Shown here: in pieces, positions 1-7,173 of the stretch | Layout of the letters: each line of letters begins with the position of its first letter | Numbering within the stretch: position 1 is the stretch's first letter | Assembly: GCA_016794945.1 (NCBI GenBank) | Contig: JAEUIX010000039.1 | Span: 1 to 24,508, forward strand | Length of the DNA: 24,508 nt | Reading direction: 5' to 3' | DNA from: Phycisphaerae bacterium | GTDB taxonomy: Bacteria > Planctomycetota > Phycisphaerae > Phycisphaerales > UBA1924 | Notes under the pieces: generated by a model | Seen by the model: the letters and a program-made list of their open reading frames with translations, nothing else | Database searches by the model: none | What the model was told of the DNA's origin: nothing | Position numbers and translations under genes: made by a program

Positions 1-76
1 GGGTGCTCGGCCTGGGGGCCGGTGCGGGCGGCTCCGCGAGCTCCGAATCGGCGGCGATCGGACCCGCATCAGGGCC

Positions 77-790
77 CTACGGTTGCGACGGCATCGGCTG
101 CGGCTCGTCCGCGGTGCGCTCGTCGTACAGGCAGACCGAGGCGCGCGACGATTCGATCCGCGCCAAGGGCGGTCGTTGCTCGAGGGGCATGCCCAGGAAG
201 TTGTTCGCCGCCTCGGCGAGCCTGCGGTGCGCCCGCAGCGCCGGCTCGCCCGTCGCGCCCGCGATGCACGCGCCCACCGGCGCCCCGTTCAACGCCGCGC
301 CCATCGACTTGAGCAGCTGGTAGCTCGCCACGATTCCGGCTTCGTCGCCGCTGGTCAGCAGCGTGCACCGGTCCGGCCGCGTGCCCGGATCTTCGCCGGC
401 GATCAGCAGCACCCCGCACACCGCGCTCGCCACGCGCACCGCCTCTTCGTACGTCCCCGCGTGCGGGATCGGCCGCCGCGCCGCCCCCGCCGGCTCGAAC
501 ACCTCCACGCGCCGTTGCCCCGCCTCCGGCCGCGCCAGCGCGACCGGCTTGCCCAGGCCGTCCGCCGCCGCCCGGGCGTACTGCGAAAGCCAGGCGCCGG
601 CCATCACCGGCAGGTGACCCAGGATGAGCCGCTCGACCGGCGCCGGAGCCGAGCCTTCGCGATGCCCGGCGCCCGCGCGGCTCGCGCCGGGGCGCAGCGT
701 CGGCGATGGTTCGCGCGGCGCCCGCGCGTGCTGGGGCGAAAGCTCCCCGAGAAACAGGTCGGTCAGCGCGTCGAATGGATCAGCGGGCAC
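77..790 (-). CDS. MinD/FlhG-like protein lacking Walker A (hypothetical)
   Basis: A 237-residue protein starting with GTG, with an AGGAA ribosome-binding sequence (797-801 on the plus strand) 6 nt upstream. It begins about 20 bp after the ParA-CBM48 gene stops, so the two are probably co-transcribed. The first 50 residues are low-complexity and charged. The rest (LILGHLPVMAGAWLSQYA; LLTSGDEAGIVASYQLLK; then LAEAANNFLGMPL near the C-terminus) resembles the second half of MinD/FlhG-type ATPases. I see no P-loop KGGxGKT, so it probably does not hydrolyse ATP by itself. Inference: a degenerate partner or regulator of the upstream ParA-like protein. The family assignment is by pattern only and could be wrong; the reading frame itself is well supported by codon composition and spacing. 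Confidence 0.72.
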   Translation of the reverse strand: MPADPFDALTDLFLGELSPQHARAPREPSPTLRPGASRAGAGHREGSAPAPVERLILGHLPVMAGAWLSQYARAAADGLGKPVALARPEAGQRRVEVFEPAGAARRPIPHAGTYEEAVRVASAVCGVLLIAGEDPGTRPDRCTLLTSGDEAGIVASYQLLKSMGAALNGAPVGACIAGATGEPALRAHRRLAEAANNFLGMPLEQRPPLARIESSRASVCLYDERTADEPQPMPSQP

Positions 791-811
791 GTTGGATTCC
801 TGGTCGGTCGG

Positions 812-2185
812 TCAGACGCGGATTCGATCAGCCTCGGGCACCACCACCACGCTGTTGGCGCCGCCGAACGGGTTGATCGCTTCGATCGGGTTGTACGGGT
901 CGGGGATCCAGCGCCCGTCCACGACGATGCGGTACTGGTGCCGCCCGGGCGGCAGCGGAATCGTCCGCTCGAACACCCCCAGCGACGGGTTCAGCCGCAT
1001 CGGGTGCGTTTCCGCCGACCAGCCATTGAAATCGCCCGCCACCGAGATCGACGTGCCGATCGCCGCCGGCTGCACGAACAGCACGCCCTGGCCCGTCGGC
1101 CGGACGCCAAGCACGCCCGCCAGAGCCTGCTGAAGCGTCGCGGTCTGTGATGCGCTCCGCTCCGGTTCGGTCAGCGTCACCGCCGCCCCGGTCCGGCCGG
1201 CAAGCCGCGACGCCAGGTGTTGCACCTCATCGGCACGGCTGCGTGCCGACGCCGCGGCGTCCGCCGGCGTTGGCGGCGCCTCTGCGGCGGGGCTCTCCGG
1301 CGCGATGGGCTCGCCGGTACGGGGAGAAAGCAGCCCGTCCGCCGCGCCGGGCAACACGTTTACGGGGCCGGCCGGCTCGATCTCCGGTTCCTGCGCCGGC
1401 GAGCCGTCGGCCGGCGCGTGCTCGAGCAGCCAGCGGCCCAGCGCCTGGTAGTCGTGCGCGCCGGTCGATTCCGGCGCGTACTCGATCACCGGCTGGCCGA
1501 AGCTCGCCGCCTCGCGCAACCGACCGTCGAGACGGATCACCACCGGCGAGACCTTGTCGCCGAACCGCCGGCGGAGTTCCTCCAGCACGTCGCCCGCCAG
1601 GGTGCTCGACGGGTCGTGCATGGTCGGCAGCAGCCGGAACGGCGGCGCCGCCCCCAGCTTCCGGCCGATCGACCGGATCGTGTTCACCTGCTTGGTCGAG
1701 CCCTGCAGCGCGAAGAACGCGGTCTCGACCGGGATCAGCACCTCGGTCGCCGCCAGCAGCGCGTTGAACGTCAGCAGCCCGATCGACGGGGCGCAGTCGA
1801 TCAGGCACACATCGTACTGGTCCGCCAGGCGCACCAGAACGTCGCCCAGCCGCCGCTCGGCTCGGTCCGCGGTCGTCAATCCCCCGCGCGGCGCCTCGAT
1901 GCCCGCCAGCCGGACCGTGCTCGGCGCCAGGTCCAAATTCCTGCCGACACGCCACAAGAGCCGCGTCCAGTCGATCGCCTTCTCCGGACCGGCCAGCATC
2001 GCATCACCGATCTGCACGTCGATCCGCTGCTCCGGGATCGCCAGCCCCGCCGCGCAGTGAGACTGTGGGTCCAGGTCCACCAGCAGCGTGCGCAGATCGG
2101 CGCGGGCGAACACCCCCGCCAGATTGATCGCCGTCGTCGTCTTGCCGCAGCCGCCCTTCTGATTGATGATCGCGATCGTGCGCAC
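812..2185 (-). CDS. ParA/Soj-type ATPase fused to a C-terminal CBM48 (AMPK glycogen-binding-like) domain
   Basis: About 457 residues from a GTG at 2185, which gives the classic ParA opening RTIAIINQKGGCGKTTT and has GGGAG 6 nt upstream. An in-frame GTG at 2263 would add 26 low-complexity residues. The deviant Walker A (KGGCGKT) is at about residues 10-16. DLDPQSH and LIDCAPSIGLLTFNAL follow, as in chromosomal ParA/Soj proteins that dimerise on DNA with ATP. The ATPase domain ends near residue 265. A Pro/Ala-rich linker of about 100 residues leads to a beta-sandwich-like region at about 367-457 with GDFNGW, RHQYRIVVDGRW and DPYNP. These are hallmarks of the CBM48/AMPK1-CBM E-set fold that binds glycogen or starch. 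The function is not known. ParA family members position chromosomes, plasmids or large assemblies, and the CBM may give the cargo specificity. The MinD-like gene follows immediately. Confidence 0.9.
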   Translation of the reverse strand: MRTIAIINQKGGCGKTTTAINLAGVFARADLRTLLVDLDPQSHCAAGLAIPEQRIDVQIGDAMLAGPEKAIDWTRLLWRVGRNLDLAPSTVRLAGIEAPRGGLTTADRAERRLGDVLVRLADQYDVCLIDCAPSIGLLTFNALLAATEVLIPVETAFFALQGSTKQVNTIRSIGRKLGAAPPFRLLPTMHDPSSTLAGDVLEELRRRFGDKVSPVVIRLDGRLREAASFGQPVIEYAPESTGAHDYQALGRWLLEHAPADGSPAQEPEIEPAGPVNVLPGAADGLLSPRTGEPIAPESPAAEAPPTPADAAASARSRADEVQHLASRLAGRTGAAVTLTEPERSASQTATLQQALAGVLGVRPTGQGVLFVQPAAIGTSISVAGDFNGWSAETHPMRLNPSLGVFERTIPLPPGRHQYRIVVDGRWIPDPYNPIEAINPFGGANSVVVVPEADRIRV

Positions 2186-2312
2186 GCCTGGCTCCCGGCG
2201 GACGGGACCCGTCGTGGCTGCGTCGGCGGTCGCCTCGCGGCCGGACTCCGTCCGGAGGGACACTATCGGCCGGCGCGTTCTTTGCGCTTGAAGTTGGGCG
2301 ATCGGTCCAGCC

Positions 2313-3560
2313 TTAGGCCCGCAGCGAGTCGATCGCCGCCCGCACCGCCGCCATCGCCGGTCGATCGACCACCTTCACACGTCCGCCCCGCACGGGCAGC
2401 ACCAGCCGCAGCACGCCCCCGGCGACCTTCTTGTCGTCGCGCATCCGCTCGGCCACCGCCTCGCTCGCCGGCAACCCTTCCACCCGCGTCGGCAGCCCCA
2501 CCCGCTCCAGAAGATCCGCAAGCGGCCCGTCGGCTCCGGCCGCCAGCATCCGCAGGCGGACGCTCGTGCGCACCGCCGCCAGAAGCCCGAGGCCCACCGC
2601 TTCGCCGTGCTTCAGCGGGCCGAGTTCAACCCCGCCGTCCGCGCTCCGCCACGAGAGCCCCGCCAGGCCCTCCAGCGCGTGCGCATACGTGTGGCCCAGG
2701 TTCAGCGCCGCCCTCCCCGCGCCGCGCCGGGCCGTCTCGCGTTCATCGGCACGCACGACCCGTGCCTTGGCCGAGACGTTCCGACGGATCAGTTCCACCA
2801 GCGTGCCGGGCTCACGCGCCACCACTCGGTCGATCCGCGACGCCAGCCACTTCCACATCGATGCGTCGCCCAGCATCGGGCCCATCAGCGCATGCTTCAC
2901 GCATTCGGCCAGTCCGCACCGCAGCTCGCGGTCCGGCAACGACGCCAGCGCCGCCACGTCGCACACCACCGCCGCCGGCTGGTGGAACGCGCCCACCATG
3001 TTCTTCAGCAGACGAGCTCGGCCGTCCTCACCCTTCACCGTCAGGTTCGCCGCCGTCTTGCCGCCCACCGACGCGTCCACCATCGCCAGCAGGCTCGTGG
3101 GGCACTGGATCACCCGCACCCCGCGCCGGTACACCGCCCCCGCCAGGCCGGCCACGTCGCCCACCACGCCGCCCCCCAGCGCCACGATGCACCCGCCGCG
3201 CTCCAGCCGAAGGCCCGCGGCCTCCGCGCACACGCGCTCCACCGTCCCCAGCGACTTCTCCGACTCGCGCGCGTCGACCACGCACGCCCCCCAGCGCACC
3301 TTCGCGCCCTCGCACGCGCGCACCACCGGCCCCACCAGCCCGGCGGGCAGCCCTGCGTCGATCACCAGCAGCGCCCCGCCCCCGGGCCCGATCAGCCCCG
3401 GCAACGCCCGCGCCAGCAACCCGGCCCCGATCCGCACGTCGTACGCCGCGCCGGGCGCGCCGCGCGTCCGAACGCGCACCACCGCGCTGCGCGTCGCCGC
3501 CGGGCGCACAGCCTTCGACCCGCGCGCCGGCGCACGCGATGCGGCCTTACGACGGCTCAT
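2313..3560 (-). CDS. aroB: 3-dehydroquinate synthase
   Basis: Converts DAHP to 3-dehydroquinate, the second step of the cytoplasmic shikimate pathway, using NAD and a divalent metal. Visible family motifs are the NAD-binding segment ALGGGVVGDVAGLAGAVYRR, the substrate segment PTSLLAMVDASVGGKTA, KNMVGAFHQP, and the metal ligands in CGLAECVKHALM, NLGHTYAHALE and KHGEAVGLGLL. At 415 residues it is longer than the usual ~360. About 30 extra N-terminal residues are basic and low-complexity, so the true start could lie further in. The ATG at 3560 overlaps the end of panD by 14 bp, with GAGG 9 nt upstream inside panD. This suggests translation from the panD transcript. The pair makes no single pathway (aromatic compounds versus coenzyme A), so the linkage looks transcriptional only. 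Confidence 0.96.
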   Translation of the reverse strand: MSRRKAASRAPARGSKAVRPAATRSAVVRVRTRGAPGAAYDVRIGAGLLARALPGLIGPGGGALLVIDAGLPAGLVGPVVRACEGAKVRWGACVVDARESEKSLGTVERVCAEAAGLRLERGGCIVALGGGVVGDVAGLAGAVYRRGVRVIQCPTSLLAMVDASVGGKTAANLTVKGEDGRARLLKNMVGAFHQPAAVVCDVAALASLPDRELRCGLAECVKHALMGPMLGDASMWKWLASRIDRVVAREPGTLVELIRRNVSAKARVVRADERETARRGAGRAALNLGHTYAHALEGLAGLSWRSADGGVELGPLKHGEAVGLGLLAAVRTSVRLRMLAAGADGPLADLLERVGLPTRVEGLPASEAVAERMRDDKKVAGGVLRLVLPVRGGRVKVVDRPAMAAVRAAIDSLRA

Positions 3561-3918
3561 AGCGCATGACCTCGGCGACGCGGTTGCCGTCTCCCATGAT
3601 CAGCACCCTCGGCCGGTTCTGGCGGTACTCCTCGTCGCTCATCCACGCGTAGTGCATGATGATGAGCTTGTCGCCCGGCCGCACCAGGTGCGCCGCCGCA
3701 CCGTTCACCTCGATCGCCCCCGACCCCGGCTTGCCCCGGAAGATGTACGTCTCGAACCGCTCCCCGTTCCGGCAGTTCGCCACGCTCACCGCGTCGTTCA
3801 CGCGCATGCCGCAGGCCTCCAGCAGGTCCGCGTCGATCGTGATCGACCCGATGTAGTCCGGGCGAGCCTCGGTCACCCGTGCCATGTGGATCTTGCTGTG
3901 CAGCACCTGCCTGAGCAT
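3547..3918 (-). CDS. panD: Aspartate 1-decarboxylase
   Basis: A pyruvoyl-dependent enzyme that makes beta-alanine from L-aspartate for pantothenate and coenzyme A. The 123-residue product begins MLRQVLHSKIHMARVTEA and has Gly24-Ser25 (YIGS), the site of self-cleavage that turns Ser25 into the pyruvoyl group. Lys9 and His11 are also at the expected positions. A longer reading frame extends upstream to 4020, but the family N-terminus and the length fix the ATG at 3918. There is no Shine-Dalgarno sequence. A TACCCT hexamer (3927-3932) ends 8 nt before the ATG, consistent with a near-leaderless transcript. Its 3' end overlaps aroB. Confidence 0.96.
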   Translation of the reverse strand: MLRQVLHSKIHMARVTEARPDYIGSITIDADLLEACGMRVNDAVSVANCRNGERFETYIFRGKPGSGAIEVNGAAAHLVRPGDKLIIMHYAWMSDEEYRQNRPRVLIMGDGNRVAEVMRYEPS

Positions 3919-3926
3919 GGGCCTGC

Positions 3927-3932
3927 AGGGTA
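3927..3932 (-). promoter_or_regulatory. Putative -10 element of panD
   Basis: TACCCT on the minus strand in the 25-bp gap after rsfS, 8 nt before the panD ATG. It fits the TANNNT-start-codon pattern seen at several other unit-leading genes in the window. No convincing -35 is visible. Confidence 0.45.
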
Positions 3933-3943
3933 GCCGTCCGCCG

Positions 3944-4438
3944 CTACGCCGCGCCGTCCTCGGCCCGCCCGCGGGGCCGCGACGCCGGCACGCCCCCGGC
4001 CAGCTCCAGCCTCGGCGCATCGCCCCAGAGCATCTCCAGGTCGTAGAACGCCCGCGTGTTCGGCTCGAAGATGTGCACCATCACGTCCACCAGGTCCAGC
4101 ACCACCCACGTCGTCCGTTCGTCCAGGTTGCTCCGCACCACCTGGTCCCCCAGCGCCGCCGCGGCCTTCTTGACCCCCTCGGCCGCCGTGCGCATCTGCC
4201 GGTCGCTGGTCCCCGACGCGACGACGATGTAATCGGCCACCTGGCTCGACTCGCGAACGTCGATCACCACCACGTCGGTGCACTTGTCCTCCTGCAGCGC
4301 CCGCGCGACCGCGCGGGCCAGCGCCTCACCTCTGGCTGCCGCCGCCGGCACGCCCTTCCCGCGCGGGGCCTTGGCCACACGCTTCGAACCGTCTGTGCGG
4401 GCCGTCTTCTTCGCGGTCTTCCTGGTCGGCTGAGCCAT
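3944..4438 (-). CDS. rsfS: Ribosomal silencing factor RsfS (Iojap/DUF143)
   Basis: RsfS binds ribosomal protein uL14 on the large subunit and blocks subunit joining when nutrients are scarce. The 164-residue product has a basic, Lys/Ala-rich extension of about 35 residues. The RsfS domain follows, with VVVIDVRESSQVADYIVVASG, SDRQMRTAAEGV, and WVVLDLVDVMVHIFEPNTRAFYDLEMLWGDAP, read in short pieces along the domain. The core ends with a Pro/Arg-rich tail. The start is well marked: GGAGG (4443-4447) lies 4 nt before the ATG, and a TACACT -10-like hexamer lies at 4460-4465. In many bacteria rsfS neighbours nadD; here it sits between a glycosyltransferase gene and panD. Confidence 0.95.
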   Translation of the reverse strand: MAQPTRKTAKKTARTDGSKRVAKAPRGKGVPAAAARGEALARAVARALQEDKCTDVVVIDVRESSQVADYIVVASGTSDRQMRTAAEGVKKAAAALGDQVVRSNLDERTTWVVLDLVDVMVHIFEPNTRAFYDLEMLWGDAPRLELAGGVPASRPRGRAEDGAA

Positions 4439-4442
4439 GACG

Positions 4443-4465
4443 CCTCCGTTGCGGCCGCAAGTGTA
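4443..4465 (-). promoter_or_regulatory. rsfS -10 element and strong Shine-Dalgarno
   Basis: On the minus strand TACACT (4460-4465) is followed 12 nt later by GGAGG (4443-4447), 4 nt before the ATG. It is a contrasting example of a short-leader, SD-driven gene in a window where many leading genes look leaderless. Confidence 0.45.
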
Positions 4466-4492
4466 CGGCCCCGCCCCGCCCGGCGCGGTCGA

Positions 4493-5413
4493 TCACCAGG
4501 GGCGGAGCACCGAAGCCGCCGTCGCCAGCAGGCGGTACCGCTCGGTCCGCCAGCCGGGCCGTTCGTTGAGTTCGTGCAGTTGCGTGACCGCGCGAGCCCA
4601 GAGCGAGCGATCGATCGGCCGGCGCAGCCGCACCGACGCCTTGGCGTACCGCTTGAGGTAGTGCCGCAGCGCCGCACCCAGCCGCGAATCCTGCCCCGCC
4701 GGCATCGAGGCCCTGTGCCTTTCCAGGAACGCCAGGCAATCCCGCAGGAACACCTCCGCCAGCCCCGGCGACACCGTCATCTGCCCGTCGTGCTCGTGCT
4801 TCAGCGCCACCGGGCCGGCGGTGCACGCCAGCGGCCGCCCGCCCGCCGCCCGGAACACAAAGTCCCGGTCCTCGTGCGTCCTGAGACCGGGGTCGAACCG
4901 AATCCCGTCGGCCAGCGTCGCGTGCGGCACCAGCAGCCCCGAGGCGCTCAGGGGCGTGTCCGGCAGCAGCGCCGCCGCCGGGTCCCCGCCCATCCGCGCC
5001 AGCACCTCCGACACTCGCTCCATCCCGTTGTCCACCGCACGGCCTTGTCGCACTCGCCGAAACTCCCCGATCACCAGCCGCGATTCCGCCGATCCTCGCG
5101 CCGCCGACTCCAGCGCCGCCCAGCATCCGGGCACCAGCTCGTCGTCGGCGTCCAGCAGCAGCACGTCGGCGCCGGCCGCCGCGGCCGCATCCAGCGCGGC
5201 GTTCCGCGCCCCCGAAGGCCCGGTGTTGCGCTGCGTCAGGACCTCGGCGCCCGCCGCCCGCGCTGCGCCGATCGTGCCGTCGGTCGAACCATCGTCCACC
5301 ACCACCGCCCGGGACCCCCCCGGCAGATGCGCCACCCCCGCCGCCGCGCGGCTCACCGTCGCCTCGGCGTTGAACGCCGGGATGACCAGCCAGAGTGGGT
5401 GATCGCCGATCAC
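4493..5413 (-). CDS. Family 2 glycosyltransferase
   Basis: A GT-A fold transferase of about 306 residues that would move a sugar from a nucleotide-sugar donor to an envelope glycan or other acceptor; the substrates cannot be told from sequence. LWLVIPAFNAEATV opens the domain, then VVVDDGSTDGT, NTGPSGARNAAL, and the metal-binding DAD at about 88-90 in LLLDADDE. The C-terminal half, HEHDGQMT onwards, includes a basic helical region (LKRYAKASVRLRRP). A longer frame runs to 5566, but that part is Gly/Arg-rich antisense-like sequence overlapping the MBL gene. The chosen GTG at 5413 overlaps the upstream stop as GTGA, a typical translational coupling, and gives the normal GT2 N-terminus. No membrane segments are visible. 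Confidence 0.9.
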   Translation of the reverse strand: MIGDHPLWLVIPAFNAEATVSRAAAGVAHLPGGSRAVVVDDGSTDGTIGAARAAGAEVLTQRNTGPSGARNAALDAAAAAGADVLLLDADDELVPGCWAALESAARGSAESRLVIGEFRRVRQGRAVDNGMERVSEVLARMGGDPAAALLPDTPLSASGLLVPHATLADGIRFDPGLRTHEDRDFVFRAAGGRPLACTAGPVALKHEHDGQMTVSPGLAEVFLRDCLAFLERHRASMPAGQDSRLGAALRHYLKRYAKASVRLRRPIDRSLWARAVTQLHELNERPGWRTERYRLLATAASVLRPW

Positions 5414-6258
5414 TTCCCCGCCGCGGCCTTCGCCACGCCCCCCGCACGGACGACCACACCCGGCCGACCCACCCGCACCCAGCGCGTCGGGCGATCGTGC
5501 CCGCTGATGGTGAACGCGTAATCCGCGCCCTCGTGCAGGCGCCCCACGAGTTCCGGGTGATTGCACTGGCGCGAAAGGTGCAGGAACACCACATGCTCTC
5601 GCGGCTCGATCCGGTGAACGGCCTCGGCCGCCTGCTCGTTGCTCAGGTGCCCCGAGCCTCCCATGATCCGCTGCTTGAGGAACGGCGGGCGGTCGCTGGC
5701 CGCTTGCAACTTCGGGCAGTAGTTCGACTCGATCGCCAGCACGTCCACCCGCCGAAGCCGTTCCACCAGGCCCAGGCTCACCGACCCAAGGTCCGTTGCA
5801 AAGCCCAGGCTGCCCCCGGCGCCTTCCACCCGGAACGATGCCGTGCCGCTCTCGTCGTGCGCGTTGAGCACCGGGTCGGCCTCGATGCCGCTCATCGGCC
5901 AGAAGGCGCCGTCGAACACGCGCACGGAGTCGCGCCGCAGGCCCGCCGCCGCGGCGTCACGCTCGTGCGAAGCGTGCACGAACACCGCCCAGTGCCGCGC
6001 CGAGGCCGCCGCCCACCCCGCGTGGAAATGATCGTGGTCGAAGTGTGTCACCAGCGCGCCCCGCACGCGCCGAGGGTCCAGCCCCTGCTCGGCGATGAGC
6101 CGGTACGTCCGTCGGGGAGACAGGCCAAGGTCGATCAGCAGCAGCTCCGCGTCCGCCCCCGCGCCCAGCCGGACCACCGAGCAGTTGCCCGACGAGCCGC
6201 TGGCAAGCACGCACAGGTGCATCTCCGCCTCCGCACGTGCACCTTCCGTGATGCGCAT
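5410..6258 (-). CDS. Metallo-beta-lactamase-fold hydrolase, YycJ/WalJ-like
   Basis: About 282 residues. The N-terminal CVLASGSSGNCSVV and LLIDLGLSPRRT are typical of the YycJ/WalJ branch of MBL-fold hydrolases, several of which act on nucleic acids. The metal motif reads THFDHDH (residues 71-77), so the usual HxHxDH is HxDxDH. The later segment reads AIESNYC where WalJ proteins usually have ESNHD. The enzyme may therefore hold its metals differently or be altered in activity. The ATG at 6258 is chosen because TATATT (6265-6270) ends 6 nt before it. An internal ATG at 6222 is the alternative and matches the family start more tightly. The stop overlaps the glycosyltransferase start (GTGA). Confidence 0.88.
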   Translation of the reverse strand: MRITEGARAEAEMHLCVLASGSSGNCSVVRLGAGADAELLLIDLGLSPRRTYRLIAEQGLDPRRVRGALVTHFDHDHFHAGWAAASARHWAVFVHASHERDAAAAGLRRDSVRVFDGAFWPMSGIEADPVLNAHDESGTASFRVEGAGGSLGFATDLGSVSLGLVERLRRVDVLAIESNYCPKLQAASDRPPFLKQRIMGGSGHLSNEQAAEAVHRIEPREHVVFLHLSRQCNHPELVGRLHEGADYAFTISGHDRPTRWVRVGRPGVVVRAGGVAKAAAGK

Positions 6259-6264
6259 CGGTCC

Positions 6265-6270
6265 AATATA
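6265..6270 (-). promoter_or_regulatory. Putative -10 element of the MBL-fold gene
   Basis: TATATT on the minus strand, an A+T run in a very G+C-rich setting, in the 38-bp gap after lpxA and 6 nt before the ATG. It suggests that the MBL-glycosyltransferase pair has its own promoter and a leaderless mRNA. Confidence 0.5.
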
Positions 6271-6296
6271 GCCCCCGGCAGCGCACCGCGGCCCGT

Positions 6297-7139
6297 TCAC
6301 ACTTCCGCGGCTTCGGCCGGGGCCGCCACGCCCGACGCCCGCCCCAGGTTGCGATACGGCGCGATCGTCCGCTTGCCCGTCGCCACGAAATCCCGCATCT
6401 CCAGCACCAGCGGGCACTGGACGCCAAGTTCAGCCAGGCGGGCCAGCGCCTCGCTCTTCATCAGGTTGCGACGGAACACATCGCGGAATGCCTGGCGGAC
6501 CAGCGTGATGTGCTCCCGCGGGACCCCGGCCCGGCGCAGCCCCACCAGGTTCACGCCCGTCAGGTTGTTCCTGCCGGCGCCGACGCAGAACGGCGGAACG
6601 TCGCTCGAAAACGCCGACCCGCCGCTGATGAACGCCATCCGCCCCACACGGCCGAACTGGTGCACCACAACCGACCCCCCCAGGATCGCCCGCTCGGCCA
6701 CGTGCGCGTGGCCCCCGAGCGCCACCGCGTTGACCATCGTCACGTCGTTCTCCACCGTCGCGTCGTGGCCGACGTGGCTCGACACCATCATGTACACCCG
6801 GTCGCCGACCGTGGTCGGCCTGTCCGGCTTGGTCGCCGCGTGAACCGTCGCGCTCTCGCGCAGCGTCACGCCAGCGCCGATCCGCACGCCGGCCGACGCC
6901 ATGCCCGGCTTGAACTTGGCGTCCTGGCCCCCGAACCCGACGCACGCCCCCGGGTACACCGTCGTTCCCGCTCCGACCTCAACCGGGCCGAGCTCGCCGC
7001 AGATCGTCGCATGGCCGATCAGCCGGACACCACTGCCCAGTTTCACCGCCCCCGTCACCACGCACCCCGGTCCGATCTGAACGTCGTCCGACAATTCAAC
7101 GGAGGGCTCGACCACGGCGCTGGGGTGAATCCGAGGCAT
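6297..7139 (-). CDS. lpxA: UDP-N-acetylglucosamine O-acyltransferase
   Basis: The first enzyme of lipid A synthesis, moving a 3-hydroxyacyl chain from ACP to UDP-GlcNAc in the cytoplasm. From the ATG at 7139 the 280-residue product begins MPRIHPSAVVEPSVEL, the usual LpxA opening. It then runs through hexapeptide repeats of a left-handed beta-helix (IGPGCVV, VGAGTTV, IGAGVTL, VENDVTM, AERAIL). SHVGHDATV places His125 and Asp126 at the same numbers as the catalytic pair of E. coli LpxA. The C-terminal helical part (GVNLVGLRRAGVPREHI) is also typical. A second ATG two codons upstream (7145) touches the -10 hexamer and is therefore less likely. A frame extending to 7910 is antisense to lipB. No lpxB, lpxD or fabZ lies nearby. 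Confidence 0.95.
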   Translation of the reverse strand: MPRIHPSAVVEPSVELSDDVQIGPGCVVTGAVKLGSGVRLIGHATICGELGPVEVGAGTTVYPGACVGFGGQDAKFKPGMASAGVRIGAGVTLRESATVHAATKPDRPTTVGDRVYMMVSSHVGHDATVENDVTMVNAVALGGHAHVAERAILGGSVVVHQFGRVGRMAFISGGSAFSSDVPPFCVGAGRNNLTGVNLVGLRRAGVPREHITLVRQAFRDVFRRNLMKSEALARLAELGVQCPLVLEMRDFVATGKRTIAPYRNLGRASGVAAPAEAAEV

Positions 7140-7145
7140 CGGCAT

Positions 7146-7173
7146 ATCGTACCGCCCACGGGCCCGATTCCAA
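7146..7173 (-). promoter_or_regulatory. lpxA promoter, leaderless type
   Basis: On the minus strand TTGGAA (7168-7173), a 16-nt spacer and TACGAT (7146-7151). The ATGCCG that follows ends directly at the chosen ATG (7139), a 6-nt spacing. This is the most complete -35/-10 pair in the window. Its -35 overlaps the first base of the divergent lipB start codon. The ATATCGTA core also contains TATCGT (7145-7150) on the plus strand, a possible -10 for lipB. Confidence 0.55.

Noticed and set aside
4..69. Possible downstream gene on the minus strand from an ATG at 69
   Set aside because: Only 22 codons fit before the window edge, the product is Arg/Pro-rich, and no SD or -10 supports it. Nothing can be assigned to 1-76.
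1217..3562. Plus-strand open frame of 781 codons across the parA-like and aroB genes
   Set aside because: Arg/Pro-rich shadow running through two genes on the other strand, one of which is unmistakable aroB.
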